Shown: positions 49,761 to 62,906 of the stretch, one piece after another
Layout of the letters: each line of letters begins with the position of its first letter
Position numbering within the stretch: position 1 is the first letter of the stretch
DNA from: Talpa occidentalis
Taxonomy: Eukaryota; Chordata; Mammalia; Eulipotyphla; Talpidae
Length of the DNA stretch: 64,000 bases
Assembly (NCBI RefSeq): GCF_014898055.3
Contig: NW_023601433.1
Span: forward strand, 45,689,876-45,753,875
Direction: 5' to 3'
Notes under the pieces: generated by a model
Database searches by the model: none
What the model was told of the DNA's origin: nothing
Seen by the model: the letters and a program-made list of their open reading frames with translations, nothing else
Program-made: the position numbers and the translations under genes

Positions 49761-50904
49761 GTGAGTGGGCGGTGACGGGCGGGCGTCCGGGGCGCCCCGG
49801 GCCTTGGGGCCAGCGGGGCCGTGGGGGCGGCGGGCCCGGGGACCGATGTGCGGTCACCTGGGCTTCGCCGCTGCCGGCCGCGACGTGCAGTCCAGGTGGA
49901 GCCGGCTTCGCGAGGTGTCACACCTGGGCCGCTTCCAGCCTCTCGTCTCGCACCCACGCCGCTGCGCGCCCTCCTCCTCCCTGGCCGCCGTGGGCACGGC
50001 TGTGGATGCAGAAGAGAGCTGACAACCTGCTCTCGGGGCCAGGGTGGCCTCACCGGAGTCCTAGCAACTGTTGAAAGGGTGTTGGATGGTCGAGGAGATG
50101 GCAGGTGGCCCGGAGTAGCCCCTGTTCCCGCTCTTTCCCTTGAGCAGGCCTAGGTAGTGAGGGAGGGACGGAAGGACTGGAGCATACTGAGGAGGATCAG
50201 GCCCTAGGGCGCTGCTTCTTGGGGCCCAGAGGAGAGGTGGGGATGTCCAGTCCGGCTTTGGTCTGGAAATCTTGTTTCCTGACCTTCCAGGTTGAGGTCT
50301 TGTTTTAAACACAGTCTAAACATTCTATCCCTGGAAGGTAAAGGAAATGAAAGAGTATGCCTGTTTTATCTGCTTGTTGATATTTTGTCTCCAGTTGTTC
50401 AAGATTGACCTGTGATCTGTCAGGTGTCTCCCTGATTGTAAAAAGAGCCCCGCAGGCAGTCCTCGAGCCTGTGTTGGTCACAGCTGTGTGCGTATTGGAA
50501 CTAGGCCAGTTCATTCATTAAGATAGGGCACGATTGGCTTCAGTTTAACCAGTCATGACAGATGCCTCAGGGACAAAATACGTATGTGTTTTTTTGTTTG
50601 TTTTGACGTTCTTTAGTGGATCTTTTCATCTTTCAATCCCTTTCCTTTCTTCTGTCCCTAGGTGAGTTCCCTTAAGGCTTGCTGTTGAAACACACCTAAT
50701 CACTAGGAGCTAAGGTGCATTTATGGCCTGGCAGCAGTGTTCTTTAGCATCTTGTACCTGGGAAGACAAAAAGTATTTTTTTGGCTGTTGGATGTTAATC
50801 TGATTTCTCGAGGAAGACTCACTTACTGAAGTATATGTGACTTTTTTTTTATTTTCCAGTAGACCTTGGCTAGTAACAGCATAAATTACATGGCCAGCAT
50901 TACA

Positions 50905-51030
50905 TAGTGGAAAAAGAATGGCTTTTACCTCTATCACTTTCTGTGACTTCAAACAAGTTAATAATCTGTCTTTGCAAAGTTGCCTCCTCTGTAATTTGAA
51001 GACACTGTTACCATTAACTAATTACAGGTT
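50905..51030 (-). repeat. MIR SINE relic
   Basis: 'ctatcactttctgtgacttc', 'aacaagttaataatctgtc' and 'tcctctgtaatttgaagac' follow the reverse MIR order. Confidence 0.5.
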
Positions 51031-51072
51031 TTTTTTTTTTTTCTTCACAAGGGTGCTATGGGGAAAACTAGA

Positions 51073-51275
51073 AACAGCTAACATAAATGGAGTGCTTGTA
51101 TGCCAGGTGCTGTTGTAAGAACTTTAGTTTCATTAACCTAGTCTCCTGGTCTATACCTCATCGGATGGTAGCACCTTTTCTCAGATCAGGAAATGGAGGC
51201 AGAATGAAAGTATCACTTGCCTGAGGTCCCACAGCTGTAAAGGGACAGCTGAGGTGGCAAAACTTTGTCTTAAGC
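51073..51275 (+). repeat. MIR SINE relic
   Basis: 'cagctaacataaatggagtgcttgtatgccaggtgctg' leads to 'gatcaggaaatggaggcag' and 'cttgcctgaggtcccacag'; this is a near full-length MIR in forward orientation. Confidence 0.75.
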
Positions 51276-52849
51276 TCTGTTTATAGGTCGGAAAACACAT
51301 CTGTAGTATATACTAGCATATGTGTGTAAATGTTCCTCTCCCCTGCCTTTTTGTAGTCATGTGATCTCATTGGTTGAAAGACCCAGATTCTGGACAGTGG
51401 AAAATACGAATTGATTCATATTATGAGGTCCACAGATATTATTGCTTTAGATGACTCATTTTACTCTGTGACATCAGACTTATGCCAGTGTCTAAGAGTC
51501 CTAATTTGGGCCAACTCGACCTGTATTAAACTTTTTTCCGAGATAGGGATAAATATAGGTTTTTATAAACTAGGCATTTGGAGGAATCTTCCTATCCATC
51601 TACCCTTTCTCAGTGCCTCACATACGGAGACCATTATCTAATGTTCTGTCCTTCAAAGGATAAACACCATATAATGAAGGATGATTTACTTAAATGTTTG
51701 AACTTTCTTTTTATCTCCCCCATGTAGTACTTAGTGTCTTAGTTTGGAATTAAAAATGTACTACTGCCAATGAGTGGCATGAGTCTTTCAGACAGGCTCC
51801 CCTGAGCTGTCTTGAATGTCCCAGTAGCTGCCAACAGGTGCTGATGTGACTTGGGTGCTGCTGCCTTGAGCCCCAGTAAATAATTCCCAGAGCCAACTAC
51901 TTATGCTATGTGGGGCTCTCTTAGATTTACTGGCCACAGTATGTGACAAAAGCCATCTCTCATTGTGGAGACTCCAGAAATGTCTCTCATTTCTCCTTCT
52001 TTCTTTGGATGACTGGGTAGAAACTGGACCCTATGAGACCTGCTCTAGCCCCTCTCAGTCCTAGGGAGAACAGTGTAGGAGCAAATTCATGATTTATAGC
52101 TAACTGTTTTGTAGCCTGAGAGGCTCATATTCTGTATCCAGAGCCCCCATGTGATTAACTCAAAGGTCTAGATAAGTGCCAGGGCCCAGAACTAATAGTT
52201 CTTCAGAATCGAACAGACTTGTCCTTACCAACTATTAATCATGTCATCACTTACTAGCTCATCCACCCACAAGCCAGCCCCTATACAGAACATGGAAACA
52301 GCAAGTACAGCCACTTTTCAAGTCTTCTCACAACTTTTGGATTCAAATGCTTGAGTTGATGTATGCTCGAGTCTACATCTGCACATCTACTGAGCTGTAT
52401 ATGTATCCTCTTAAGACACAACTCCCAGTGATTGCAGAACCAAAGTCTGAGGCTGGTGGCAGCCCTGCTGTCTGAATGGTGCACTGTGTGGACCACCATC
52501 AAAGGAAATCAGGCCCCCAGGGAGCAGCTCACTGAGCTGCAGCTGTATAGACCACAGCCTGGGCTTTCCCTAGGGCCTTGAGTCTCAGCCTGCACTTTCC
52601 TGTGCCACACCCCTCCCTCTGACATTTTCTTCTCCTTTACATTTTTACATCTCGCTTTTTATTTGAAAGGCGTGTTGTAATTACATAGCTCTGATCTTCC
52701 TTCTTTTTCCTGTGGTGGAAATAATTTACTCTTTTAAAAATATATAATGTACATATTTTTGAAACAAAAATAAATTTTCCTTTTCCTTACTGCTTTTGCC
52801 TGTTTTTAGCTTGGGATTATGGAAAGAGATGATGAACACAAGTTTCCCC

Positions 52850-53030
52850 ACAATTATAGTTTATTGTTGTAAACACTATATATGTTCTTAATTAATCCTG
52901 TTGTTACTGAAATAGGTGTTGTTTTTATCCTCATTTTACCTAAGGGGAAACTGAGGTAAAGAGAAGTTAAGACAGGTGTGTAGTGAAGGGTAACTTGAAC
53001 CTTCACTTGAACCTGCCCTCTTGACCATGT
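52850..53030 (+). repeat. MIR SINE relic
   Basis: 'aaataggtgttgtttttatcctcattttacctaaggggaaactgagg' and the following 'gagaagttaag' are MIR core and 3' part. Confidence 0.7.
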
Positions 53031-54653
53031 GTGTGTTATCTCCCCATTAATATTTGCACAGTTTATTAGTAATATTAATGATAAAGTCCTAAACCCTTAA
53101 ATTTGTTGAAAGTGATATTCTTAACTTTTAGAATTTTATATTTACATGCATGCAAGGATGCTTCACTGAACCTAATATTTTGAACTTGAACTACAGTGGA
53201 TCTATTCTTTTTCTGAAAAGCCATTTGTGTGCTTATTAGATGTCACTCAGTGTTTTAGACCATGGGGAAAGAGCTGGAGTAGAATTCGGGTGGGGGGAGG
53301 CGGTTGCAGGAGAAACCAGCATAGGTTAGACTGGTGATAAAGGCTTTCAAGAATAAGAGTAATGTTTTCAAGAATAAAGAGTAATGTGGGAATGCTACTC
53401 TGAGAGGTGGCCAGGTGACCACCTTTGGCAAGGTGGTATGAGCAGAGACCTGAATAGAAAAGATTTGGAGAGATCTTAGCTGTATCTTAATTTGACACTG
53501 TAATGTTACAGATCTGGTAAATTAAGATTTAGGTAAGTTATAGCCTGCCCATTGATTTAAATTTAGGACCTCGGTTCTTTCTAGCAAACCTAAACTGCGT
53601 CTCATTCTAGTGTGGTCTCTGTCTGTATTAAGTAGGTTGTTATGTGCTCTTTACAGGCAGTCTAAAGTGTATTTTAACAGTTCAAACACACACATTTTTA
53701 GAAATTATTTCAAAATTCTTTTTTTTTCCTTCTTTGAAAATGTAGTATTAATAACAACAATTGGGTTTATGAGATTTTTCCTTTTACTGCTGTCTTAGAG
53801 ACTTTTTGTCTGTCTCTTAAGTCTGTACTTGATATCTTTTTGGTAGTTTGCAGATAGCTACCTTCATTAGCTGAGCACATTAGCGCTGTCCATGATTAAT
53901 ACCTCAGTCAGTTCAATTATTAATTTGCACCCTGAAAGAGTATTTTTAGTTTATTGAAATTAATAACCCCAGGTGTGATTTTATTTTTCCGTAGTTCTTT
54001 GTGGATTTAAGAACATTAATGTCTGTCCTGTTAGGGAGTTGTTAACTGTCAGAAAGATATAGAAATAGCTAGGAATCTTGCTCAGCAATTTTTGACAAGG
54101 TCAGTAAGACTTATGGTCATTATATATAATTTTTTCTTAATTGAGTAATCAGGCATTTAAATATATGTAGTTGATCTTAATGCACACAGCTCTTAAATCA
54201 TTGCCATGCCTTCAAAGTAGAAGGCAGAAGTAGAAGAGAGAAACTTTTATAATGAGAACTATTTCTTTTTTTGTTCTGGATACAAGGAAATTGACCAAAT
54301 TTTATGCTGGAGTAACAACTTTTCCCCTAGTGTTTGTTACATATATTTTTCTGGCAGACCTCTACTGATCTTTTTTTTAAGGCATCCATGAATAATTTGC
54401 CAGTGTTAAGTATCTTGCTTATTTTGATCATAGAGATGGAAGCATGGAGTGATAATGATAGCCATGTATTATTTCCTCTCAGTTCTGGCTACTCTGGATC
54501 TTTTGCTAACTGAATAGCATCTCTTAGAAAGTTCTCGGGTTCAGAATTCACATATTGTAGCATGAGCTCCATGAAGATGATAGTTTTTGGCATTTGCTTA
54601 TTCAGTAGCTTTTTAATATAGCTATATTGACTTTAGAATTACATTTATTTCTT

Positions 54654-54900
54654 GGGCCTCCCTGGTGGCACAGGGGTTAAAGTCTCAGAACTATCAAGGT
54701 ATTGAGCCCCAGCCAGGGAGCTAACCCACATGGCACAGCCGACCTCTCCTGTTTCACCTGCTGCTCCTGTTAGCAATGTATTTCAGTAGATCTGCCTGTT
54801 CTGCTTCCCACTCTGTCTCTAGTGAATTCTTTCATCCCCTGCACCTCTGATCTACACCCCAGTTCTTGTATGTATAAATAAATAAATCTTTTAAAAAAAG
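54654..54900 (+). mobile_element. SINE, Rhin-type, subfamily A
   Basis: Head gggcctccctggtggcacag, a shortened B-box region (ggtattgagccccagcc), tail gtataaataaataaatctt. Target duplications aattacatttatttctt (54637-54653) and aattacacttatttctt (54901-54917). Confidence 0.9.
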
Positions 54901-55261
54901 AATTACACTTATTTCTTAAAAGCTATGTACTGGTACTAGTGTTCAACTTTGAGTAATAGGGTTAATTTTTTTACTCTCTTGGTGAGGGCAAAAGATACAT
55001 GACCTGGGTGTTAGAATCTACTCTGCATGAGCCATGACTGCATGAAGTGACAGAGTACATTCTGTATAAAGATCACTTGGTATCAGTATGCATTGGTAAA
55101 TTGTTGGTCAACTGACCAACTTTTAAAACTTCCCCCCTTTCACACCATGACATTTTAAATAGGACATCTTGTTTACTTGTTTGGGTGTGTCTTGCATGTA
55201 GAATAAATTAAGAAATGATTAAAGCAGAGTTTTAATGTTTTTCACTTTGGGTGAATGAATT

Positions 55262-55380
55262 TTCCTTTTGTTATCTTTTTATTGCAATATGACATATATG
55301 CAGAGATATGCATGTATCATAAGTATGTATCTTGATAAATTTTCACAAGCAACGTGTGAAACCTAAAAGGGCTCCTAATC
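55262..55380. repeat. Old L1 (L1M) 3'-type fragment
   Basis: 'tttattgcaatatgacatatatgcag' and 'tatcttgataaattttcacaag' resemble the L1M/HAL1-group 3' sequence. It continues on the other side of the next SINE for a short distance. Confidence 0.4.
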
Positions 55381-55400
55381 AATAACTGATATCTCTTTTT

Positions 55401-55667
55401 TTTTAAAGATTTATTTATTTATGCATATAAGAACTGGGATACCTGCCAGAGGTGTGGGTGGTGAGAGGATTCACCAGAGACAGAGTGGGGAGCAGAACAG
55501 GCAGATCTACTGAAATACACTGCTGAGGGGAGCAGCGGGTGAGGCAGGAGAGGTCTCCTGTGCCATGTGGGTAGCTCCCTGGCCAGCCGGGTATCAAGCT
55601 CATGCTGCAGAGGCTGCGGATAGCTTCACAGTGCTGTGCTTAACCCCTTGCGCCACCAGGGAAGCCC
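55401..55667 (-). mobile_element. SINE, Rhin-type, subfamily A
   Basis: Reverse copy with an exact 20-bp target duplication, aataactgatatctcttttt, at 55381-55400 and 55668-55687, the longest in the window. The exact match suggests a rather young insertion despite subfamily A features. Confidence 0.93.
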
Positions 55668-56471
55668 AATAACTGATATCTCTTTTTAAACTTCAGAATA
55701 AAATTTCATTCTGTGTCACCCTACTTTCATTTGGAAATATTTGGTCTGGTTTTAGTTTTGATTCAAGAACCAGCACTGTGCAATGGGCCTACTCTGCTTA
55801 GGGGCTGGTGTTCTTTACTTAGACCTTCAGGATGTTGACATTGGAAGGTCTAGCCTGTATTGGTCTAGCCTGCTCAGCATCTCTTTTACACAGAAGACCA
55901 GTAGGCTTCTCTTGAAAATTTTTCCTGCTTGTGTTTGGTATGTTCGAAGTGACTCAATTCTCATGCCACTGATAATTTCACATCAGTGCCCGGATGTTTT
56001 AACTCCCCCAGTAGTGGGTATTTGACAGTATGTATGAGTTTATGAGAAGCTCTTCAGATTTTAAAAGTACATGTTCCATTTTGAGCATTTGATGCATCTT
56101 CAGTCCGGCCTCTGTGGGTAAGGCCGCTGCCCAGTCTGTTGCTAAGGCACACTTTTCTGTTTGTGGATAATTTGTTTCTGGACCACTTTTTTCATTTGTG
56201 TGGCTGACCAACTCCTTTCAGTTTTCATCATTCTTTACATGTGTTCATGCTTTTATGTGGGTTAATACAGCTTTGACTAGATCACATTCATGCTTTATTA
56301 AAAAGCCATTCTGTCTCTAAAAGCTGGTTTTTGCAGATTCTTTTTCTAAAGGAGTAACTAGATGTTGACTTTATAGTCTAATTCTCATTGGGAAGCCTCT
56401 ATTTTCAAGTTGTTTTATGATAATTTTAAATGTCAGGTACCAAAGAATAATATTTTCTTAGAATTAAAATA

Positions 56472-56742
56472 TTTATTTTTAAGATTTATTTTTTATGCAT
56501 ACAAGAGCTGGGGTACAGGCCAGAGATGCGGGGGGGTGAGAGGTTTCACCAGAGACAGAGCGGGGAGCAGAACAGGCAGATTGACTGAAGTATACTGCTG
56601 AGCAGAGCAGGGGGCGAGTCAGGAGATATCTACCTCGCCATGTGGGTTGCTCCCTGGCTGTCTGGGAATCGAACTCATGCTGCAGAGGCTGCGGATTGCT
56701 TCACAGTGCTGTGCTTAACCCCCTGTGCCACCAGGGAGGCCC
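56472..56742 (-). mobile_element. SINE, Rhin-type, subfamily A
   Basis: Reverse copy; exact 17-bp target duplication ttcttagaattaaaata at 56455-56471 and 56743-56759. The body is near full length (gcatacaagagctggggtac, then the ccaccagggaggccc head). Confidence 0.93.
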
Positions 56743-58084
56743 TTCTTAGAATTAAAATAAATAAATCATTCAGAGGAAAGTTTTCCCTCTTATTTTCCTG
56801 TTATTCTAAAAGAAATATACCTCTTGGGACCATCCAGTGGTCCGGTAAACTGCCCTCAACAGTGGTAGTCTTACAAATGCAGAGATTCGTAAAGGCAAAA
56901 GGCACTACACTTGATGGCTGCATAGCAGCTACTTGGCCTCAAGTTGCTGTCTGCTCTTCCCAGATACCCTATACCTAGGATAAAAAATTTTCAATACATA
57001 TTGGGCACCTGATTTCCAAATTCTAGCCTGTTCATGGGGAAAAGCCCATTTATCCTTGTTTTCAGGTGACAGGCATACTAGCCATATAACTGGAGCAAGG
57101 TGGTTGGGTGATGAGTATGACCAGGCAGCTCTTGAATTCCTTATAAAAATTGTTCCTTTGGAGGTTGGCCATGGGTTTTCTGTTTGCAAACTTTTATTTG
57201 GTTTTCACTTTCAGAATGAATGTGAGACAAATATGTCCACTTCCAGTGCCACCTCCTCTTTTCACTTGGAGGCAGTAGCCTCCCTCCTCTTATATGGCTG
57301 GGAAAGAAGCAATTGAAGAGAACTTTCATGCACCCCCCCCCCCACACCCCCATCCTAACTGTCAGCCTGCCTGCAGCTGTACTGATAGCCTTTGGTCCTG
57401 TTGTGGTGAGTTGTCTGTGCTCCTTATGCAAGGGACTCCATTCTCTCTTGTCTTCCATCGGCACATTAATGGTTGTAAGAGCGCCCATCTTTATAAAACA
57501 AGCAACAAAGACAGGACCACATGTCCTTCCAGCCACACCTCATTTTTCTACTTCCTTTTGCAGCCCAGTTCCTGAAAGGAGATATTTATATTCATTGTCT
57601 CCATGTCTCCACTTCTCTTTTGAACCCTGTCAGCTTCTCATCATTTCATCAAAATTGCTCTTCTTAAAGTGAGCCTCATGAGGGATTTAAGAGGGGAGGA
57701 GAGAAGTTTGGTCACATTGCTGTATTTAAAGTTTATTATAAGGACCAAGCTGTGGCAGAGTGAGCAGTGACAAATGGACCAGGGACCTTTGTTGATTTGT
57801 CCTGCAGCACAGTTGTGGCAAGTATTGTCTTTGCTATTTCTTTGTTTTAATGACCTAAAACATGTCCTTTAATGTTGGGCTTATTTCCCTATGTGTACAA
57901 TGAGTCTAAGGTATACTCTGCCTATCTCAGAAGATAGAGACCAGAAGAAGTAATGTTTGTTAAAGCATTTTTAAAGCTGTATAGTACTTTGATGACCAAA
58001 ATAAACTTAGGAAGCTCAAGAACCTCCCTGCCCCGCTAGCAATTTTAGCCTATATGTATACTGACATTTAACAATCAATTTTCT

Positions 58085-58290
58085 GTGAACTGTGGGCATT
58101 ATACCTTTCCCATTATATTAATCCTGTGAAGCATATATGAGGGCATTTGGTGGTAATTATTCCTATTTTACAAATGAGAAAACTGAGGCTAAAAGATATT
58201 GATGAACTTGGCACACAGTTAAACAGCCAGTTAGGCATCTGATCTGAATCAGTCTGGCTCATGACCTGTGCTCTGATCCACTCTATTTAT
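58085..58290 (+). repeat. MIR SINE relic
   Basis: 'attattcctattttacaaatgagaaaactgaggc' with the upstream 'ttaatcctgtgaag' and a downstream 'cagttaaacagccagttagg' block follow MIR. Confidence 0.7.
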
Positions 58291-59149
58291 TACTTTGCTT
58301 CCAAACTAATTATATTTGAAATCAGGAACAAGTAGAATTAAATGTAAGGGCTGGTTCATTGAAATTACTGATAAAGTTTAGAAAATTATCTAGCAAGACT
58401 AATGAAGAAAAAAGAGAAGAAACAAATATTTGACTTAAGGTGTGAGGGGGTATAATGAAAAATTAAAATCATTATAATCATTCTGTGTATAGCTTTATGG
58501 CAAAGATGGAGAACAGTTCAAAGAAATGGGTAGTTCTTTAGAAAAAGGTGAATTACCAACTGGAGCACCCCTTGCCCTCCCTTTAAATATCTTGTCTCCA
58601 CCAGGGTCAGCTCTTTCCTTCTCATTAAATTCTAGCTTCCTACATTTTCTTAGAGATCCAGCCCACATTCCCTGCTTTATCATCCACCATAAGTTAATGA
58701 TTATCAAAGTCATGTGTAGCTCTTATCTTTCTCTGGAACTTCCTAACTACAAACAAGACATTGACAATTTTGAGTCTTAATGAGCAAGTGACTTAAGCCC
58801 AAGGTTCACCCTCCACTTCCTATTAAAACCTTTCTCCCTCTTAAGCTTCCATTGTAATTCAGTCCTTTTTTTCCTACCTGCACAAATTAAACGATGGTGC
58901 CTTTTTCCTGTTTTCATTCCTAATCTTTTTCAAAACTCTGTCTTTCTTGTTTAACCTCATGTATCTCTTTAGACTATGACCCTCCATTTCAACCCAGTGG
59001 CCTCTCCCTTTGTTTGGACTTTTCCCATTTTTTAACTGACTACAGTCTCTCACTTGGCCTTCTCTCCTCAAACAGCTGTTGGTGATCTTTTTTCCTGCTT
59101 AAGGCTTTGCGGCTTCCTAGTATTAAAGGAGAAAGGGAATAAATGAACT

Positions 59150-60760
59150 GGAGATTAACTCTGAAAAACAAGAAGAGGCAAGAAGGGCACTTGGAAGGAC
59201 TAAATAGAACAAAGCCAGAACAAATGGATTAGAAACAGAACAATAGAATTCATAAATAGTTCTAAGGGCTAGTTAAAAAAACAACAAAAAATATAAACAA
59301 ACTAACACATAAATAGGACAGCAAATGTAAATGTACGTTAGAAATCAGGATATGTGCAGTTATAGAAGTGCTTAGGGTTAAGAGACAACTGTAGAAATCT
59401 CTGCTAATAAGATTAAAAATCTGAAGTAATAAAGAAATGTCTGGCAAAATCATAATAAGAAAAAGATGACATTTTGTAATATGCTTTCTGCAGTAATCAC
59501 TGTTAATTTTACTTTTATGAGTTAAGCAAGGAGGAAAACAGAATTTTCTTATTTTCATGGAAATCTATACCATTTAAATACAACTGATTGGATTATTGTA
59601 AAATATTTGAAGCCATTGTACACGAGATGTTTTTAGACTGAAGGGTAAATTTAACCCTTTCTAGACAATTCTAGTTAACAACTCCTATTCTAGTTAACAA
59701 GCAATTTTCCTATCACAGACCTTACCAAATCAGTGAAAAGTGCTATTACCAGAATCTAACACAGTTTGGGGTGGCAGGAATAGAAAGGTGTAAGAGTTAT
59801 AAAAATCCTAAGTAAAATATTAGTAAACTGAAGCCAGGAAGCAATTAAAAGAATAAAACAAACAAACAAACAAACAAATAAATAAAAGAAAATGGACAAA
59901 TTCCATCAGCCATGAATTTCGGTGATATATACCAGAGACATGTAAATAATCTTAAATTGCAAAGAACCTCAAAAACCAGGTTCTTGAGGATGATTTAGGA
60001 CTTGTTCTTCCCATGCTATTAGGACACAAACTATTATATATATCCAGAGGTTAAGTTGACTTGGAGAAGGGGATATGGAAAAAAACCTTGCAAGACTCTG
60101 GAAGTACTTCAAGAAATTATGTTAGTCTGACAGTTACTTGACTTGGTAGTCTAAATTTTTCCACTGCCTAGTAAAATGGGAAAAATTGAGAGCAACATAA
60201 GATTACAGAAAATAAAGAATCCATATTTTAATGCAAAAAAAAAAAAGAATTACCTGCCTCAATCAATTAAAATTTATTCCATAAGTACAAAGGTGGTTCA
60301 ACCTTTAAAAAAATTTAATTACCTTAGTAGGTTAAAGAAGAAGAATCAAATGATTATCTTAAAACTGCAGAATCACTTGATAAAGTTCAGCCAATTTTCC
60401 TCATTAATTTTTTTTTTTTAATAAAACAAAGACTAGGAGAATACTTCTTGATAGAGTAAAACATACCACTCAACCCCTGGCCAGATAGAGCAGCTTCCTA
60501 CAGAATATTTATAAATGTTAAATGAAAAATTTATCAAAAGTTGAGGAAATTTTGGGTCACTAGATGTAATATTAATGTCAGGAATAGCAGGAGTACCTTT
60601 TATCACTGTTATTAATGAATACTTTTGGGCAGGGGTAATATAAGATGCTAAATGAGAATAAATATTTCAAAAGCTTTGATAAAATCACATGCAGATGAGA
60701 CAATTATCAACGGATAAATTGAGACATGAGTAACATTGTTAAGACTTCACTAATGTGGGC
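59150..60760 (+). repeat. Old L1 relic (ORF2 region)
   Basis: The block at about 60288-60400 (ataagtacaaaggtggttcaac, then aatgattatcttaaaactgcag, then acttgataaagttcagcc) is the reverse-transcriptase part of L1 ORF2 in sense orientation. Upstream A-rich sequence (for example 59200-59300) fits more of the same element. Heavily mutated, with no long frame. A (AAAC)n tract lies at about 59856-59879. Confidence 0.6.
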
Positions 60761-60949
60761 AGATAAACTATACAGCTCTAGCCAGTTAAGAATATGCTGT
60801 ATTTCTGCCCACTCTCCTAGTCCTGCTAGCATTCTGTGGACTTCCACCTTTTAAATCCTTAACTTCCTTCAGCTCACCCTTAATCCTTTCATGTTATGAG
60901 CGAGAACTCCAGAACTGACTCCATCTCAAATGCCGCCTCTACTATTTTG

Positions 60950-61270
60950 CTAGAGAATGGTCACTGGCAAATTTCTGTGTTTCTCTGCCACATTTTCCTC
61001 ACTGTTAAAATGGGAATTAGTAGAGTGCCTATACATCGTGACTTTATCAATATGTGCTGATGTTATTCATGCAGACAAGACCTCCCTAAGCAGGCACTTA
61101 TTATGCATAGCTACTCCTTATAAGCCCTTGCTACCTTACATTTCTTTGTGTAAGTGATTACTATCCATTTCCTCCAGTGAATACAAGGCCAGTGCTCATT
61201 TCTGTTTGGATTGATCACTGAGGCTAATAGTGACTAGATGCTCAGCAAACATGTATTGAATCAATAATCA
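60950..61270. repeat. MIR/L2-type ancient fragments
   Basis: About 60960-61050 resembles an inverted MIR ('ttttcctcactgttaaaatggg'). About 61160-61270 ends like L2 ('agatgctcagcaaacatgtattgaatcaa'). Both weak. Confidence 0.35.
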
Positions 61271-61279
61271 ACTTTTTAA

Positions 61280-61680
61280 AAATTACAACAAACTTAAATG
61301 TGTAAATCCTATATAAAATTTCACCTGTTAATAAAAGACTTGAATAGACTAAATTTTGTAAGGAAGTAAATTGTTTCTCCCCTCAATCCATAATTTTAAT
61401 ACAATGATAATAGAAATTACAGAAGGTTTTTGTTGTTGTTGTTGTTCTGGAACCTTAACAGAAAGATTGAAACTTACCTGAAGGAAGAATGTTTATCCCA
61501 GTAGCCAAGAAATATTTGAAAAAAGGTTGATCAGGCTTTGCTTTACTAAAATATATACATTTATTGTAAGGCTACAATAATTAAAGAACTGTGATACTGA
61601 AATCTGAAGAAACCCTTACAAGGATTAGAAAGTCTTGAAATAGCACAATGCATTTTTTTTACAGAGAAGTGAAATTTTGC
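61280..61680 (+). repeat. Old L1 ORF2 fragment
   Basis: 'gtagccaagaaatatttgaaaaaagg' and 'tgtaaggctacaataattaaagaactgtgatactg' are L1 ORF2 3' segments in sense orientation, continuing the relic to the left. A (GTT)n run at about 61429-61445 is inside. Confidence 0.55.
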
Positions 61681-61707
61681 TTTAAAAATATTAAAAATGG
61701 TATATAA

Positions 61708-61976
61708 GGCCTCCCTGGTGGCACAAGGGGTTAAGACGCAACCTATGAAGCAATCCACAGCCACTGCAGCGCAAGTTTGATCCCCAGCCAGGGAGCTACC
61801 CACATGGCGCAGCAGACCTCTCCTGTCTCACCTGCTGCTCCCCTCAGCAGTGAACCTTGGTCCATCTGCCTGTTCTGCTCCCCACTCTGTCTCTGGTGAA
61901 TCCTCTCACCTACCCTGGCCTATACCCCAGTTCTTGTATGCATAAATAAAAAAAATATTAAAAAAATTAAAAAAAG
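61708..61976 (+). mobile_element. SINE, Rhin-type, subfamily A
   Basis: Head ggcctccctggtggcacaag. Target duplication tggtatataa at 61698-61707 and 61977-61986. Its tail faces the tail of the next SINE. Confidence 0.9.
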
Positions 61977-61993
61977 TGGTATATAATCTCACT

Positions 61994-62268
61994 GTTCATT
62001 TTTTTTTTTAACATTTATTTGTTTATGCATTCAAGAGCTTGGGTATGAGCCAGAGGTATGGGGGGTGAGTGGATTCACCAGAGACAGAGTGGGGAGCAGA
62101 ACAGGCAGATCTCCTGAAATACGCTGCTGAGGGGAGCAGTGGGCAAGACAGGAGAGGTCTGCTACGCCATGTAGGTTGCTCCCTGGCCAGCCTGGGATCG
62201 AACTCTTGCTGCAGAGGCTGCGGATTGCTACATAGTGCACTTAATCCCTTGTTCCATCAGGGAGGCCC
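61994..62268 (-). mobile_element. SINE, Rhin-type, subfamily A
   Basis: Tail at the left (poly-T, aacatttatttgtttatgc), head at the right (tccatcagggaggccc). Target duplication aatctcact at 61985-61993 and 62269-62277, overlapping the right duplication of the neighbouring SINE. Together they form an inverted pair. Confidence 0.9.
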
Positions 62269-62384
62269 AATCTCACTAAGTTCAAATTTAAATAATATAG
62301 AAGAAATGGAATCCTCTGAGAAAGTATTTATATAGTTAAGTTAAAAAGCAGGCTACAAAACTGTGATTCTCATTCAGTTCTCAC

Positions 62385-62635
62385 AGGTCAGTGATAATAA
62401 TAGCACTAAACATTTCTTAGTTCTCCTGTGTGCCAGCAACTGTGTACCACCTGCTTTACATATATTTCCTTAGGAAATCTTACAACTACCCCATGTAGTG
62501 GATTATGATTAGGCTTGTTTTACAAATGAAATTGAAGATTAAAGAGGCTAGGTCAGTACTCGAGAGCTAGTAAGTAGTGGCAGAGAACAGGATTTTGCAC
62601 TCCAGATCTTCTGGTTTCAGTATTACTACTCTTAA
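62385..62635 (+). repeat. MIR SINE relic
   Basis: Near full-length MIR in sense orientation: 'aatagcactaaacatttcttag', 'gtgtgccagcaactgtgtacc', 'gcttgttttacaaatgaaattgaag', 'gagagctagtaagtagtggcag'. Confidence 0.75.
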
Positions 62636-62906
62636 TTACATACACCAAAATTTTCAGCCATTCTCAATGTGTGGTGATATTCTGAATTGCTTTTATTTAT
62701 TGTTCGTGATTTTTCCATATTTTCTACAATGAATATGAATTATACTCCAAAGAGTAAATGTCCATGTATAGCATTGACAGTCATTTGTCACAGTTGCTGT
62801 AGAAGTTAGATTTGAATAATCTCAAAGATTCCCTTTTTAAAGATGTGTAGAAACAGACCCAGTGATACAAGGTATTATAAAGGTGGTGTTTCAAATTGAT
62901 AATTTA

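Noticed and set aside
49406..50053. 215-codon minus-strand frame over TTC13 exon 1
   Set aside because: Same CpG-island artefact, antisense to a recognised exon.
57056..57316. 86-codon frame as a possible gene or processed pseudogene
   Set aside because: No homology recognised, no poly(A) tail or duplication, and it lies in intron sequence with frames open on both strands.
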